DNA of 8,043 nucleotides from Desulfuromonadaceae bacterium (GCA_021107335.1 JAIOSZ010000332.1:1-8043); one strand, 5' to 3'. Positions 1 through 6,906 are shown, numbered from the stretch's first letter. Notes: generated from the letters alone by a model not told the origin. Numbers and translations: made by a program.

Positions 1-215
1 CCCATATTTGGTGCCACGTTGATAGAGCAGGTTGTCATGCTAGTTGAATTTGAGGGGATCAGATTCCTGCTGCTCTGATTAACGGTCTTCTGCTATGGTA
101 TCGACAATTATTGGTTTAGTTATAGTCCGATGTGCAATCCCTGTTCTTCAATGAGAAAGCTCGCAAATTCACCTGAGGCGGTTTTTCGGATGGGATTTCA
201 GAGGGGATAATTTTT
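1..215. other. Non-coding leader region before the SprT-like gene
   Basis: I see no convincing gene in this stretch; it is AT-richer than the coding DNA around it. It holds a dyad, ATCAGA at 58-63 and TCTGAT at 74-79 with a 10-base spacer. No T-run follows it, so it is more like an operator or a weak hairpin than a terminator. A possible extended -10 element, TGC-TATGGT, lies at 91-99, but no good -35 hexamer stands upstream. A GAGGGG Shine-Dalgarno-like run at 201-206 sits 9 bases before the ATG at 216. The promoter reading is weak. Confidence 0.45.
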
Positions 216-1076
216 ATGGCCGAATTCAGCAAGGGTTCACTTACGGTCGGTGAATCCGTTCATTTTGATCACCAGGAACGTGAACAGTGCGGAATTGTCG
301 CGCGTCTTGCCGGTGACATGGTTTTTGTGTTGGGCGAGGATCGCCAAAGTTACCGGTTGCCTGCTGCGAAGGTACGGTCCCAGAAGCTTGTCGTTGCGGA
401 TGCTGAAGTCGATGTCAGTATAAAGCCTTCGGCCGCTTCCCTGCAGGTCGATGAGGAGGTGACGTTTGGTTGCCGTGGCCGGCGATTGAGCGGTCGTGTC
501 GTAAGACTCAATCAGCGCCGGGTTCATGTTCTGTGCGATAATGAGCAGGAGTATGCTGTTCCTTATGAGCGGATTGTTGCTCCGGCCAGAAACCCCTCCG
601 ATGATAATGGCAGGCGGCTGACGGCCATCCAAAAACAGGCGGATCACTTACTGCGTGAGCACGGTCTGGCAGACTGGTCTTTCGATTTCGATCATGCGAC
701 CCGCCGAGCCGGCTGTTGCGATTATCGCCGCAAGCGTATCTCCCTGGCCTTGCAGTTTTCTCGACGGGCCAGCGAAGCCGAGATTGCCGATACCCTGTTG
801 CATGAAATTAGCCATGCCCTGGTCGGGAAAAAGCACAATCATGACAAGGTCTGGCGAGCCAAGGCGCAGGAGCTTGGTTCCTCCGGGGAACGTTGCCACG
901 ATTCACGCTTCTGCCCTCCGCGCTATATCATCGCTTGTCGCAACGGCTGCTGGACAGCCACCGCCGAGAGGCGCCGCCGTAATATCGTGTGTCGCCAGTG
1001 CCAAGGGGAAATCAGCTATCAAACCTACACGGAGCAACGCTGGCAGGAAGGTCAGGGCTCCAAGCACAATAGCTGA
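216..1076 (+). CDS. SprT-like zinc metallopeptidase-family protein with duplicated N-terminal module
   Basis: A 286-residue protein. The C-terminal half is a SprT-like domain: HEISH at residues 196-200 is the zinc-metallopeptidase HExxH motif, with a likely third ligand at His209 in HDKVW. A zinc ribbon follows, with Cys241/Cys245 and Cys259/Cys262. In the SprT/Spartan family this fold is linked to proteolysis of DNA-bound proteins, but the substrate of bacterial members is mostly unknown. The N-terminal half has two related segments, about residues 9-53 and 76-120, sharing the pattern L-x-V-x-E-x-V-x-F, G-x-V-x-R-L, V-x-V-L and Y-x-x-P. They look like small SH3/Tudor-like beta barrels; this fold is inferred from the pattern only. 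The family is usually shorter and lacks such repeats. The start is supported by GAGGGG 9 bases upstream. The gene stands alone, converges on the coo operon and shares its terminator. Protease activity is unproven. Confidence 0.85.
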   Translation: MAEFSKGSLTVGESVHFDHQEREQCGIVARLAGDMVFVLGEDRQSYRLPAAKVRSQKLVVADAEVDVSIKPSAASLQVDEEVTFGCRGRRLSGRVVRLNQRRVHVLCDNEQEYAVPYERIVAPARNPSDDNGRRLTAIQKQADHLLREHGLADWSFDFDHATRRAGCCDYRRKRISLALQFSRRASEAEIADTLLHEISHALVGKKHNHDKVWRAKAQELGSSGERCHDSRFCPPRYIIACRNGCWTATAERRRRNIVCRQCQGEISYQTYTEQRWQEGQGSKHNS

Positions 1077-1102
1077 AGCTTTATGTCACATGCGTTGGAT
1101 AA

Positions 1103-1140
1103 AAAAAGAGGCCCATACCGAAAGGTGCGGGCCTCTTTTT
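1103..1140. terminator. Bidirectional Rho-independent terminator
   Basis: A 12-bp perfect stem, AAAAAGAGGCCC (1103-1114) with GGGCCTCTTTTT (1129-1140), continues through one mismatch and a G-T pair to a GAAA tetraloop at 1120-1123. The A-tract on one side and the T-tract on the other give a proper U-run on both strands. It lies 26 bases after the SprT-like stop codon and 20 bases after the cbiM stop, so it should end both convergent transcripts. This also shows that no further gene follows cbiM in its operon. Confidence 0.93.
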
Positions 1141-1160
1141 GTTCATTGAGAGCGTGTAAA

Positions 1161-2054
1161 TCAGGCCGCGTTACGGCCCTTAATGTCGGAAACGCCGCGG
1201 CGCAGCAACCAGGCACCGGAAAAAGTGGCCAGGGTACCGAACAGACCGGCCAGGCCGGTGCTCAGTGCATTGCTGCCTAAGCCGGGCAGGCGGTAGTCAG
1301 CCAGGGGCGCCAACCAAGTGCTGTCCGAAAATAGATGCAGTTGAGCGGCGGCTTTCTCCAGGCCATCGGGCAGGCTGCTGGCTAGAGGGCTGAGGAACAA
1401 AGCCACAGCGCTGGCGATCAACAACGGGGCTACCCAAGCTTGACGGCTGCTACCCTTTTGGAGGGCAGGCGCCAGGGCCAACCAGGCAGCGGCGGTAATG
1501 ATGCCCTCGCCGAGGCCGATCCAGAGGTGGCTGCCGAGCATGGTGCTGGCAACGGTGATGAAAGAATAGGAAGAGGAGGTAGCCAGCTCGGCGCTAGTGA
1601 TCAGAGCGGCAGCCATCACCGACAGCCAACCACCAACGGCCAGCAAAGAAGCTTGGCCGGCAGTACCCAGTTGCGGCCGGCGTAGCAGGCCGCCGATACC
1701 CACACCGAGCAGGGCCATGTTGCAGACGTTGGCACCCAAGGCGAGCATGCCGCCGTCGCCGAAGAGCAGTGCTTGCACTGCCAGCACCAGGGTCATGGCC
1801 AGGACGCCGAAGGGGACGCCGAGCAGGGCCGCTGCCAGCACGCCGCCGAGCAAGTGGCCGGAGGTGCCGCCGGGGATGGCGAAGTTCATCATCTGACCGG
1901 CAAAGATCAGCGCTGCCACAGCGGCGAAGCGGGTCGCATTCGGTTTGGTGGTGGAGCGGACAGCGGCCACCACGGCGGTGGTCAGGCCAGCAGCGCCCAG
2001 GGCCAGGGTGACAGGGCAGATAGCGCCCTGCAGCATTGAATCGGGTATATGCAT
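1161..2054 (-). CDS. cbiM: CbiM/NikM-type metal-binding membrane component of an ECF nickel/cobalt transporter, with PDGLE domain
   Basis: A 297-residue, very hydrophobic membrane protein with about seven to nine likely transmembrane helices. It matches the substrate-binding component of ECF nickel/cobalt importers. The N-terminus is MHIPD, and the conserved GTSGH places a histidine at residue 67. In structurally known NikM the ion is bound by the N-terminal Met1-His2 segment and His67, and all are present, which fixes the start. The family block FGDGG-ALGAN-NM lies at 98-113 and H-IGLGEGIIT at 176-187. Residues 229-233 spell PDGLE, opening the C-terminal domain that replaces the separate CbiN/NikN protein. 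AGGAGG lies 5 bases before the ATG. No CbiQ/NikQ or CbiO/NikO gene is present in the window, and the terminator at 1103-1140 excludes them downstream. Nickel is the likely substrate because the operon encodes a nickel enzyme, but cobalt cannot be excluded. The 85-base spacer from the preceding gene shows no B12 box or NikR-type dyad. Confidence 0.88.
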   Translation of the reverse strand: MHIPDSMLQGAICPVTLALGAAGLTTAVVAAVRSTTKPNATRFAAVAALIFAGQMMNFAIPGGTSGHLLGGVLAAALLGVPFGVLAMTLVLAVQALLFGDGGMLALGANVCNMALLGVGIGGLLRRPQLGTAGQASLLAVGGWLSVMAAALITSAELATSSSYSFITVASTMLGSHLWIGLGEGIITAAAWLALAPALQKGSSRQAWVAPLLIASAVALFLSPLASSLPDGLEKAAAQLHLFSDSTWLAPLADYRLPGLGSNALSTGLAGLFGTLATFSGAWLLRRGVSDIKGRNAA

Positions 2055-2139
2055 GGTTTCCTCCTGCGGTTGATATCGGTGAGTTGCACTAAAGGGTAAC
2101 GCTTCACATATTGAAGGTCAATAAACGAAAAAATTTCTT

Positions 2140-3372
2140 TTAAACCGTGACCGGTGTCTGTAGCTGCATCAGGTTGCGATAGTGACTGACTCCACGACGG
2201 TCGGCAAGAATCTCGGCGATGTTGTGGTCGACAGGTTCCCGGGTCACATAGAGATGGTGAATGTGGCCGGCGTTGCGGGTGTCGCCGATCAGGATATAGC
2301 CGTTGATGCGGCCATCCTGAAGATAAGCGCGGCGAAACAGGTCGCCCTGGCACCAGGTCACGGGCTCTCCCTCAAAAACGCCGACGGAGATGATCGGAAA
2401 GTCGATGTGTTTCTGCAGCACGTTGGTGTTAAGGGAACCGTCGTAGTGAGCGCTACCGTGAACCAGATGCCGAGCTGCGACCCGGGCCTGCTGTTGGGCG
2501 TTGGGATAGGTGGCATAGAGGCCGGGAACATCGCTGACCAGGTGGCGGGTCAGGGCCACGTCGCCGGCGGCGTAAATACCCGCTTCGCTAAGCAGTTCGC
2601 TACTTACCGAAACGCCGTCGTCGGCACCGGTCAGGGGGGCCGAGTTGGGAGTCACACCGGTAGTAACGATGAGCATGGCCGTATCTAGGGTGGTGCCGTC
2701 GCTCAGGGTCACGCCCCGTAACTGACCGGCATCGACGCTCAGTGCTTCAACGGTGTTGTGCAGGCGCACATCGAGTCCGGCCTTGGTGGCCAAGCGTTCG
2801 GTAGCGAACTGGCCCCCTTCGACGTCGGTCATTTGCGAGAGCAGACGGTTGTTGCGGTGTACGATAGTGACTTCAATGCCGCGATGGTGCAGAGCCAGGG
2901 CGGCATCGACACCGATGAAGCCGCCACCGAAGACCACCGCCCGCTGAATGCCCTGTTGGCCGATATAGCGGTCGATGGCTACCATGTCGGTCAAGGTCTT
3001 GAAGCCGAAGACCCCGGCGGTTTGCATCCAGTCGGCCTGGGGGCACCAGCTGCGGCTACCAGCGGCGTAAAACAACCGATCGTAGGATTCGCTAGCGCCC
3101 TGTTCGGTGCGCACCAGCCGCTGTTCCCGATCGATCTCCACCACCCGATGTTCCAGTAGTGGTGTGACCTGCTGACGTTGGTAAAAATCCTGGCCCTTCC
3201 AGAACACGCTCTCCAGCGGATCACCGGCCAGATAAAAGGGGATCACGCAGGGTGAATAGGGAGCGTAGGGCTCATCGCTGATCATGACGATTTCGTCGGC
3301 AAAGCCCTCTTGGCGCAGTTGCTGGACGAAATCGGCTGAGGCCATGCCGGTGCCGACGGTGACTACTTTCAT
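2140..3372 (-). CDS. FAD-dependent NAD(P) oxidoreductase of the CO dehydrogenase operon (FNOR-type)
   Basis: A 410-residue two-dinucleotide-binding-domain flavoprotein of the NADH oxidase / CoA-disulfide reductase class. The FAD motif starts at GTG (residues 7-9), the NAD(P) motif GGGFIG is at 149-154, and the second FAD motif ends in AAGD at 268-271. A lone cysteine, Cys42 in YSPCVIP, sits where this class carries its redox-active cysteine. In coo operons such flavoproteins are thought to pass electrons from the CooF ferredoxin to NAD(P)+, making NAD(P)H from CO; that role is inferred from position. The strand after the NAD(P) motif ends in VHRNNR (171-176) where NAD-specific enzymes usually have an acidic residue, hinting at NADP(H). 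The start codon overlaps the ferredoxin stop in ATGA (3369-3372), so translation is probably coupled. The last residues are polar and unremarkable. An NADH oxidase or polysulfide reductase activity is the main alternative. Confidence 0.85.
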   Translation of the reverse strand: MKVVTVGTGMASADFVQQLRQEGFADEIVMISDEPYAPYSPCVIPFYLAGDPLESVFWKGQDFYQRQQVTPLLEHRVVEIDREQRLVRTEQGASESYDRLFYAAGSRSWCPQADWMQTAGVFGFKTLTDMVAIDRYIGQQGIQRAVVFGGGFIGVDAALALHHRGIEVTIVHRNNRLLSQMTDVEGGQFATERLATKAGLDVRLHNTVEALSVDAGQLRGVTLSDGTTLDTAMLIVTTGVTPNSAPLTGADDGVSVSSELLSEAGIYAAGDVALTRHLVSDVPGLYATYPNAQQQARVAARHLVHGSAHYDGSLNTNVLQKHIDFPIISVGVFEGEPVTWCQGDLFRRAYLQDGRINGYILIGDTRNAGHIHHLYVTREPVDHNIAEILADRRGVSHYRNLMQLQTPVTV

Positions 3373-3965
3373 GACTTGTCGCTCCGGCGGCGGGCGAACT
3401 CCTTGCGTCGCAATTCACGGTACAGGGAGAATAGGGGCGGCTCGCCCTCATCACCGAGTAGATAGACCTTGAGGTTCTGCACCGCCCGTTGGTTGCTCAG
3501 TTCATCCGACTCTTTGAATACCAAGGCGTTGGAATGACAGGCGTCGACGCAGGCCGGGTTCAGGCCCTCTTGCAGCCGTTCGTGGCAGAGGTCACACTTG
3601 TAAGCTACAGTGCGGCCGTATTGCGCGCGATGGGTCTGTTTGAAGGATACGGCGTCAAAGGGACAGACCATGGCGCACATAGCGCAGGCTTTACAGATAT
3701 CGGGATTGAGTACCACTGCCGAGGTCTGCGGATCGCGGCTGATGGCGCCGGAAGGGCAGGCGTCCAGGCACATGGCCGGCTCGCAGTGGCGGCAAGAGAC
3801 AGGAAAGGCCTCGTGCTCCACTCCCAAAACCCGTACGTTGACCTGGGTCTTCTTGTCGCCCACCAGGGCATACAGATTGTGGCTGGGGTGCTGTTGAATG
3901 GCACAAGCTATCTCGCAGCCTTTGCAGGCCACGCATTTCTTGTAATCGACAAAGATCTTCTTCAT
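3369..3965 (-). CDS. cooF: CooF-like four-[4Fe-4S] ferredoxin, electron carrier of CO dehydrogenase
   Basis: A 198-residue ferredoxin of the CooF/HycB/DmsB class. Sixteen cysteines form four [4Fe-4S] sets: C11-C14-C17-C21, C58-C61-C66-C70, C91-C94-C97-C101 and C124-C127-C139-C143. The last set has the long CxxC-x11-CxxxC spacing typical of this class. No signal peptide or membrane segment is seen, so it should be cytoplasmic. It would take electrons from the surface D-cluster of CooS and hand them to the adjacent flavoprotein. The start is ATG at 3965, because AAGGAG lies 6 bases upstream, overlapping the cooC stop. A longer frame opening at 4001 inside cooC lacks such a site and adds only residues outside the first cluster. 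The basic tail (residues 184-197, rich in Arg and Lys) could be a docking patch. Confidence 0.9.
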   Translation of the reverse strand: MKKIFVDYKKCVACKGCEIACAIQQHPSHNLYALVGDKKTQVNVRVLGVEHEAFPVSCRHCEPAMCLDACPSGAISRDPQTSAVVLNPDICKACAMCAMVCPFDAVSFKQTHRAQYGRTVAYKCDLCHERLQEGLNPACVDACHSNALVFKESDELSNQRAVQNLKVYLLGDEGEPPLFSLYRELRRKEFARRRSDKS

Positions 3966-3975
3966 CGGAGTCTCC

Positions 3976-4812
3976 TTATTGTGAAGCGCGACCGTTCTCA
4001 AAGGCCAGCATTTCCTCGACCAAGGCGTTAAGACCGGTTACGTAGCCACTCTCTTCCTGCAAAATGCGGGTCACATTCGGTTCCAGCTCTTCGAAGCGCG
4101 GCTCCAGGGGCAGGCTGTGTACGCTGTCGAAGAGGGTGGAAAGGTCGGTGCCGGTCAGCTCAAGTAGTTCGGTCAGCTTGCGGCTGCCATCTTCCTTGCG
4201 CCGGTTAACCACCAAGTGAATGTGGCCGATGCCCGACTGACGGGCCAGTTCAGCGGCGTGGCGGGCGACTGCCAGGGCGTTGAAAGAGGTGTCGGTGACC
4301 ACCAGGCATTGGGAGAAGCCCTCGGCGAGGGCCCGGCCGAAGTGTTCCACGCCAGCCTGGGTGTCGAGGAGGATCGCCTCGTTTTCCCGCAATGACAGGT
4401 GGCTCATTACCGAGTCGAGGAGTACGTTTTCCGAGCACAGGCAACCCGCGGCGGCTTGCACCACGGTACCCATGACCAGCAGGCTGAGATTTTCGTCGAC
4501 CTGCACACCGAAGCGCGCCACGACGTCGTCGACCCGTGGGTTGAGACGGAAGAGGCTACCGAAGGACTTGCCCGGCCGTACGCCGGTCTTCTCCTCGATG
4601 TAATCGTGATTACGGTTGAGAGGTACGATGGCCGCCGCTTCTTCCAGCGGCAGACCGAGGGCATAGGGCAGGTTCATCTGCGGATCTTCGTCGGCGGCCA
4701 GGACCTTGACGCCCCGTGCGCTGAGCAGTCGCGACAGGCAAGCAGTGAGGGTGGTTTTGCCGACCCCACCCTTGCCGGTGATCACGACGCGAAAACCGTT
4801 GGGTTGTTTCAT
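3976..4812 (-). CDS. cooC: CooC nickel-insertion ATPase for CO dehydrogenase
   Basis: A 278-residue P-loop ATPase of the MinD/CooC type that drives maturation of the nickel-containing C-cluster of CooS. Counting from the ATG at 4812, the deviant Walker A motif GKGGVGKT lies at residues 13-20, with the signature lysine early in the loop. The CLC motif at 124-126 is the CxC pair that binds nickel or zinc across the dimer interface in characterised CooC. LLDTQAGVEHFGR, starting near residue 148, is the Walker B/switch region conserved in the family. A frame starting six bases earlier (4818) adds only Met-Thr. There AGGAG would abut the ATG with no spacer, while the ATG at 4812 has a 6-base spacer, so I prefer 4812. 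The AGGAG overlaps the cooS stop codon, giving a 9-base gap and likely coupling. Confidence 0.95.
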   Translation of the reverse strand: MKQPNGFRVVITGKGGVGKTTLTACLSRLLSARGVKVLAADEDPQMNLPYALGLPLEEAAAIVPLNRNHDYIEEKTGVRPGKSFGSLFRLNPRVDDVVARFGVQVDENLSLLVMGTVVQAAAGCLCSENVLLDSVMSHLSLRENEAILLDTQAGVEHFGRALAEGFSQCLVVTDTSFNALAVARHAAELARQSGIGHIHLVVNRRKEDGSRKLTELLELTGTDLSTLFDSVHSLPLEPRFEELEPNVTRILQEESGYVTGLNALVEEMLAFENGRASQ

Positions 4813-4821
4813 GGTCATCTC

Positions 4822-6735
4822 CTAAATGCCGAGGCCGGCGCGCTTTTCATTGATGATCGCCAGCATCCGCTCGGCGGTGGCGGTGGGGTCCTCTTCGACA
4901 AAGAAATAGCCGCCGAGCAGGTCCTTGGACCCTTCGGTGAGAATTCCCGTTACCGCCGGGCTGCCGAGGATCGGCGGTGCAGGCCACAGATGAACCGGAA
5001 GGCCGGAACCGACGAAATAAGAGCCGATGGCGACAGCTTTCTCGGTGGTCCATTCCGGGGCCGAACCAGCCAGGGGCAGAGCCGAGATGTCCACGCCGAG
5101 ATGGTCGGCGATGGCTCCAGCCAGCACCAGCATCCGTGAACAGTCAACGCAGGAACCCATGTGCAGTACCGGCGGAATGCCGAGGGATTTACAGACGGCC
5201 TTCAAGCCGGGACTGGCCAGTTCTTGAGCATCCAGATTCATCAGTCCAGCCTTGGCTGCGGCGATGGCCCAGCAGCCGGTGCCGATGACCAGAATATCGC
5301 GTTTGATCAGCTCGCGGGTCAATTCTTGATGAAACAGATCCTGCTTGACCTTGACGTTGTTGCAGCCGACGATGCCGACCACACCTTTGATGGTGCCGTT
5401 GGCGATAACCTCCACCAGCGGTGCCGGGGTGCCGCCGAGGGCCGCCAGAATCTGCTCCACAGAAAAGCCGACCACTGCTTCGGCGGTCTCCTGAGGGATA
5501 TAGACCTTGGCCGCGTTGCGGTTGGGGAAGGCATCGATGGCCCTCTGCACGATCTGCTCGGCAATCTTGTCGGCGTCGTGTTCTTCAAACTGCATATGGA
5601 TCGCGCCGGGGATGTTGACCTGCTCGCTGGTGGTAATGAACTGGGTGTGGTAGCAGGAGGAGAGATCAGCCAGCGAGGGGAAGATACATTGCACGTCGAC
5701 CACCAGTGCCTCGACGGCGCCGGTCATGATGGCTAGTTCGCTGTGCAGCAGGTTGCCGGCCACGCCGACCCCCTGGCGCATGAGAATCTCGTTGCCAGTG
5801 CAGCACAGCCCGGCTACGTTGACGCCCTTGGCACCAACGGCCTCAGCGGCCTTATTCATCTTTGCCGAGCGGGCCAGTTCCACGACTTTTTCCGATAAAA
5901 TCGGTTCGTGACCGTGGACGATGATGTTGACCATCTCCGCATCGAGCACGCCGAGGTTGGCCTTGATGGTTCGTACCGTCGGCGTGCCGAACAGTATGTC
6001 TTGCAGTTCGGTGGCGATCAAAGAGCCGCCCCAACCGTCGCCCAGTGAGCAGCGCACGGTCTGCGCTACCAGGGTGAGGGGATCGGCGTCGCAGCCGAAG
6101 TGGGTGCGGTGCAGAATATCCACTGCCTCACGGTCGATGCCTCGCGGCATGAGGCCGATGCGAGCGCCCGTTATGTCCTTGAGCGCAACTTCCGCTTTGC
6201 CCAATTGCTCTTGCAGTCGCTTTGGCATGTAGGCGGCAGCAAACTGGATCGCTGCCTCGGTCTGGGAACCAAAGCAGTCCAGAGCAGCGTCGGCCACCTT
6301 GTCGGCCAGTTCCAGCGTGGTCAGGCCATCAGCAGAAATGCCCAGCTTGGCGGCTACGCCCTGCAGCTTTTCCTCGTTAACGATCTGGTAGTCGGTATTC
6401 TCGCCAGTAGCCACTGCTTTGAGCAGCAAGGCTACCTTGCGGCCATGGTCCGAGTGCGCTGAGGAGCCAACGGCGGCCATTCGTGCCAGATTCCGGGCCA
6501 CCATGGTGTCGGCGGTGGCACCGCATACGCCGCGGGTCGGGCCTTCACCCAAGGGATCGATGCGACAGGGGCCCTGGGTGCAGATGCGGCAGCAGGTGCC
6601 GAGCTGGCCATAGCCACACTGGGGTTGTTGTTTTTCCAAGCGTTCCCAGATGTTATCAATATCGTTCTGGTCGGCAATCTTCAACATGGCAATCGCAGCG
6701 GGATCGACGCTACGATGATCTGATTTCACGGGCAT
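4822..6735 (-). CDS. cooS: Nickel-dependent anaerobic carbon monoxide dehydrogenase catalytic subunit CooS
   Basis: A 637-residue monofunctional Ni-CODH that oxidises CO with water to CO2, two electrons and two protons; length is normal. All cluster ligands are visible. Cys40 and Cys48 hold the intersubunit D-cluster, with the seven-residue gap of the [4Fe-4S] form. Cys49, Cys52, Cys57 and Cys71 hold the B-cluster. His276, Cys312, Cys350, Cys458, Cys488 and Cys529 match the C-cluster ligands. Catalytic Lys566 and His94 match Lys563 and His93 of the Carboxydothermus CODH-II enzyme. GGAGGAG lies 5 bases before the ATG. No ACS-binding partner gene is nearby. Oddities: the stretch between Cys488 and Cys529 is about nine residues shorter than in CODH-II, an extra cysteine gives CVDC at 529-532, and Lys100 sits where CODH-II, as I recall its numbering, has a tunnel histidine. 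It leads the cooS-cooC-cooF-flavoprotein-cbiM unit. Confidence 0.97.
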   Translation of the reverse strand: MPVKSDHRSVDPAAIAMLKIADQNDIDNIWERLEKQQPQCGYGQLGTCCRICTQGPCRIDPLGEGPTRGVCGATADTMVARNLARMAAVGSSAHSDHGRKVALLLKAVATGENTDYQIVNEEKLQGVAAKLGISADGLTTLELADKVADAALDCFGSQTEAAIQFAAAYMPKRLQEQLGKAEVALKDITGARIGLMPRGIDREAVDILHRTHFGCDADPLTLVAQTVRCSLGDGWGGSLIATELQDILFGTPTVRTIKANLGVLDAEMVNIIVHGHEPILSEKVVELARSAKMNKAAEAVGAKGVNVAGLCCTGNEILMRQGVGVAGNLLHSELAIMTGAVEALVVDVQCIFPSLADLSSCYHTQFITTSEQVNIPGAIHMQFEEHDADKIAEQIVQRAIDAFPNRNAAKVYIPQETAEAVVGFSVEQILAALGGTPAPLVEVIANGTIKGVVGIVGCNNVKVKQDLFHQELTRELIKRDILVIGTGCWAIAAAKAGLMNLDAQELASPGLKAVCKSLGIPPVLHMGSCVDCSRMLVLAGAIADHLGVDISALPLAGSAPEWTTEKAVAIGSYFVGSGLPVHLWPAPPILGSPAVTGILTEGSKDLLGGYFFVEEDPTATAERMLAIINEKRAGLGI

Positions 6736-6740
6736 GGCGG

Positions 6741-6747
6741 CTCCTCC
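6741..6747 (-). promoter_or_regulatory. Strong Shine-Dalgarno site of cooS
   Basis: On the minus strand this reads GGAGGAG, 5 bases before the cooS ATG. It begins 7 bases after the end of the 127-bp palindrome, so the hairpin would end just before the ribosome site without covering it. Confidence 0.8.
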
Positions 6748-6754
6748 AAAAATT

Positions 6755-6881
6755 GATGGCGTCGAAAAAAGTCCAGCCTACGGCGTTACGGGTTTTTTTC
6801 AGGACCTCGACATACGAGTTGTATGCTTTCGCCCCTGAAAAAATACCAAGCCTTGCAGGACAAATTTTTTACTTAACCATC
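6755..6881. repeat. 127-bp imperfect palindrome filling the cooS leader
   Basis: Two arms fold around a 5-base loop at 6816-6820, the exact centre. Paired blocks from outside in: GATGG 6755-6759 with CCATC 6877-6881; A6 6765-6770 with T6 6865-6870; GTCC 6771-6774 with GGAC 6858-6861; GGC 6782-6784 with GCC 6850-6852; GG 6791-6792 with CC 6846-6847; TTTTTTCAGG 6794-6803 with CCTGAAAAAA 6834-6843; CGA 6808-6810 with TCG 6829-6831; CATAC 6811-6815 with GTATG 6821-6825. It encodes nothing evident. It could be a dispersed intergenic hairpin repeat (MITE-like), or an RNA structure of the cooS mRNA. T6 runs near the base on both strands make it look like a weak terminator or attenuator as well. Confidence 0.8.
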
Positions 6882-6906
6882 CTATGAGTTTTTGCGAATA
6901 CGTCTA
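6879..6906 (-). promoter_or_regulatory. cooS: Candidate cooS promoter
   Basis: On the minus strand TAGACG (6906-6901) and TAGGAT (6884-6879) are separated by 16 bases and each matches the sigma-70 hexamers at four of six positions. Such a weak promoter would suit an activator-dependent gene. Transcription would begin near 6872, inside the outer edge of the palindrome, giving a leader of about 135 bases. No sigma-54 GG-N10-GC pattern was found in this spacer. The evidence is only similarity to consensus. Confidence 0.3.

Noticed and set aside
655..1149. A 164-codon open frame on the plus strand
   Set aside because: It lies inside the SprT-like gene in another frame, runs through the terminator and has no recognisable motif.
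2055..2139. Possible cobalamin or nickel riboswitch, or NikR site, before cbiM
   Set aside because: The spacer is only 85 bases, has no B12 box and no GTATGA/TCATAC dyad; only the Shine-Dalgarno site is clear.
3489..4031. A 180-codon plus-strand open frame opposite the ferredoxin gene
   Set aside because: The opposite strand encodes sixteen correctly spaced cluster cysteines; this frame is its shadow.
4399..5139. A 246-codon plus-strand open frame across cooC and cooS
   Set aside because: It is antisense to two genes with complete family motifs. GC-rich DNA often leaves the opposite strand open, and the peptide shows low-complexity composition with no domain.
5161..5736. A 191-codon plus-strand open frame inside cooS
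   Set aside because: Antisense shadow of a strongly conserved coding region, with no ribosome site and no family resemblance.
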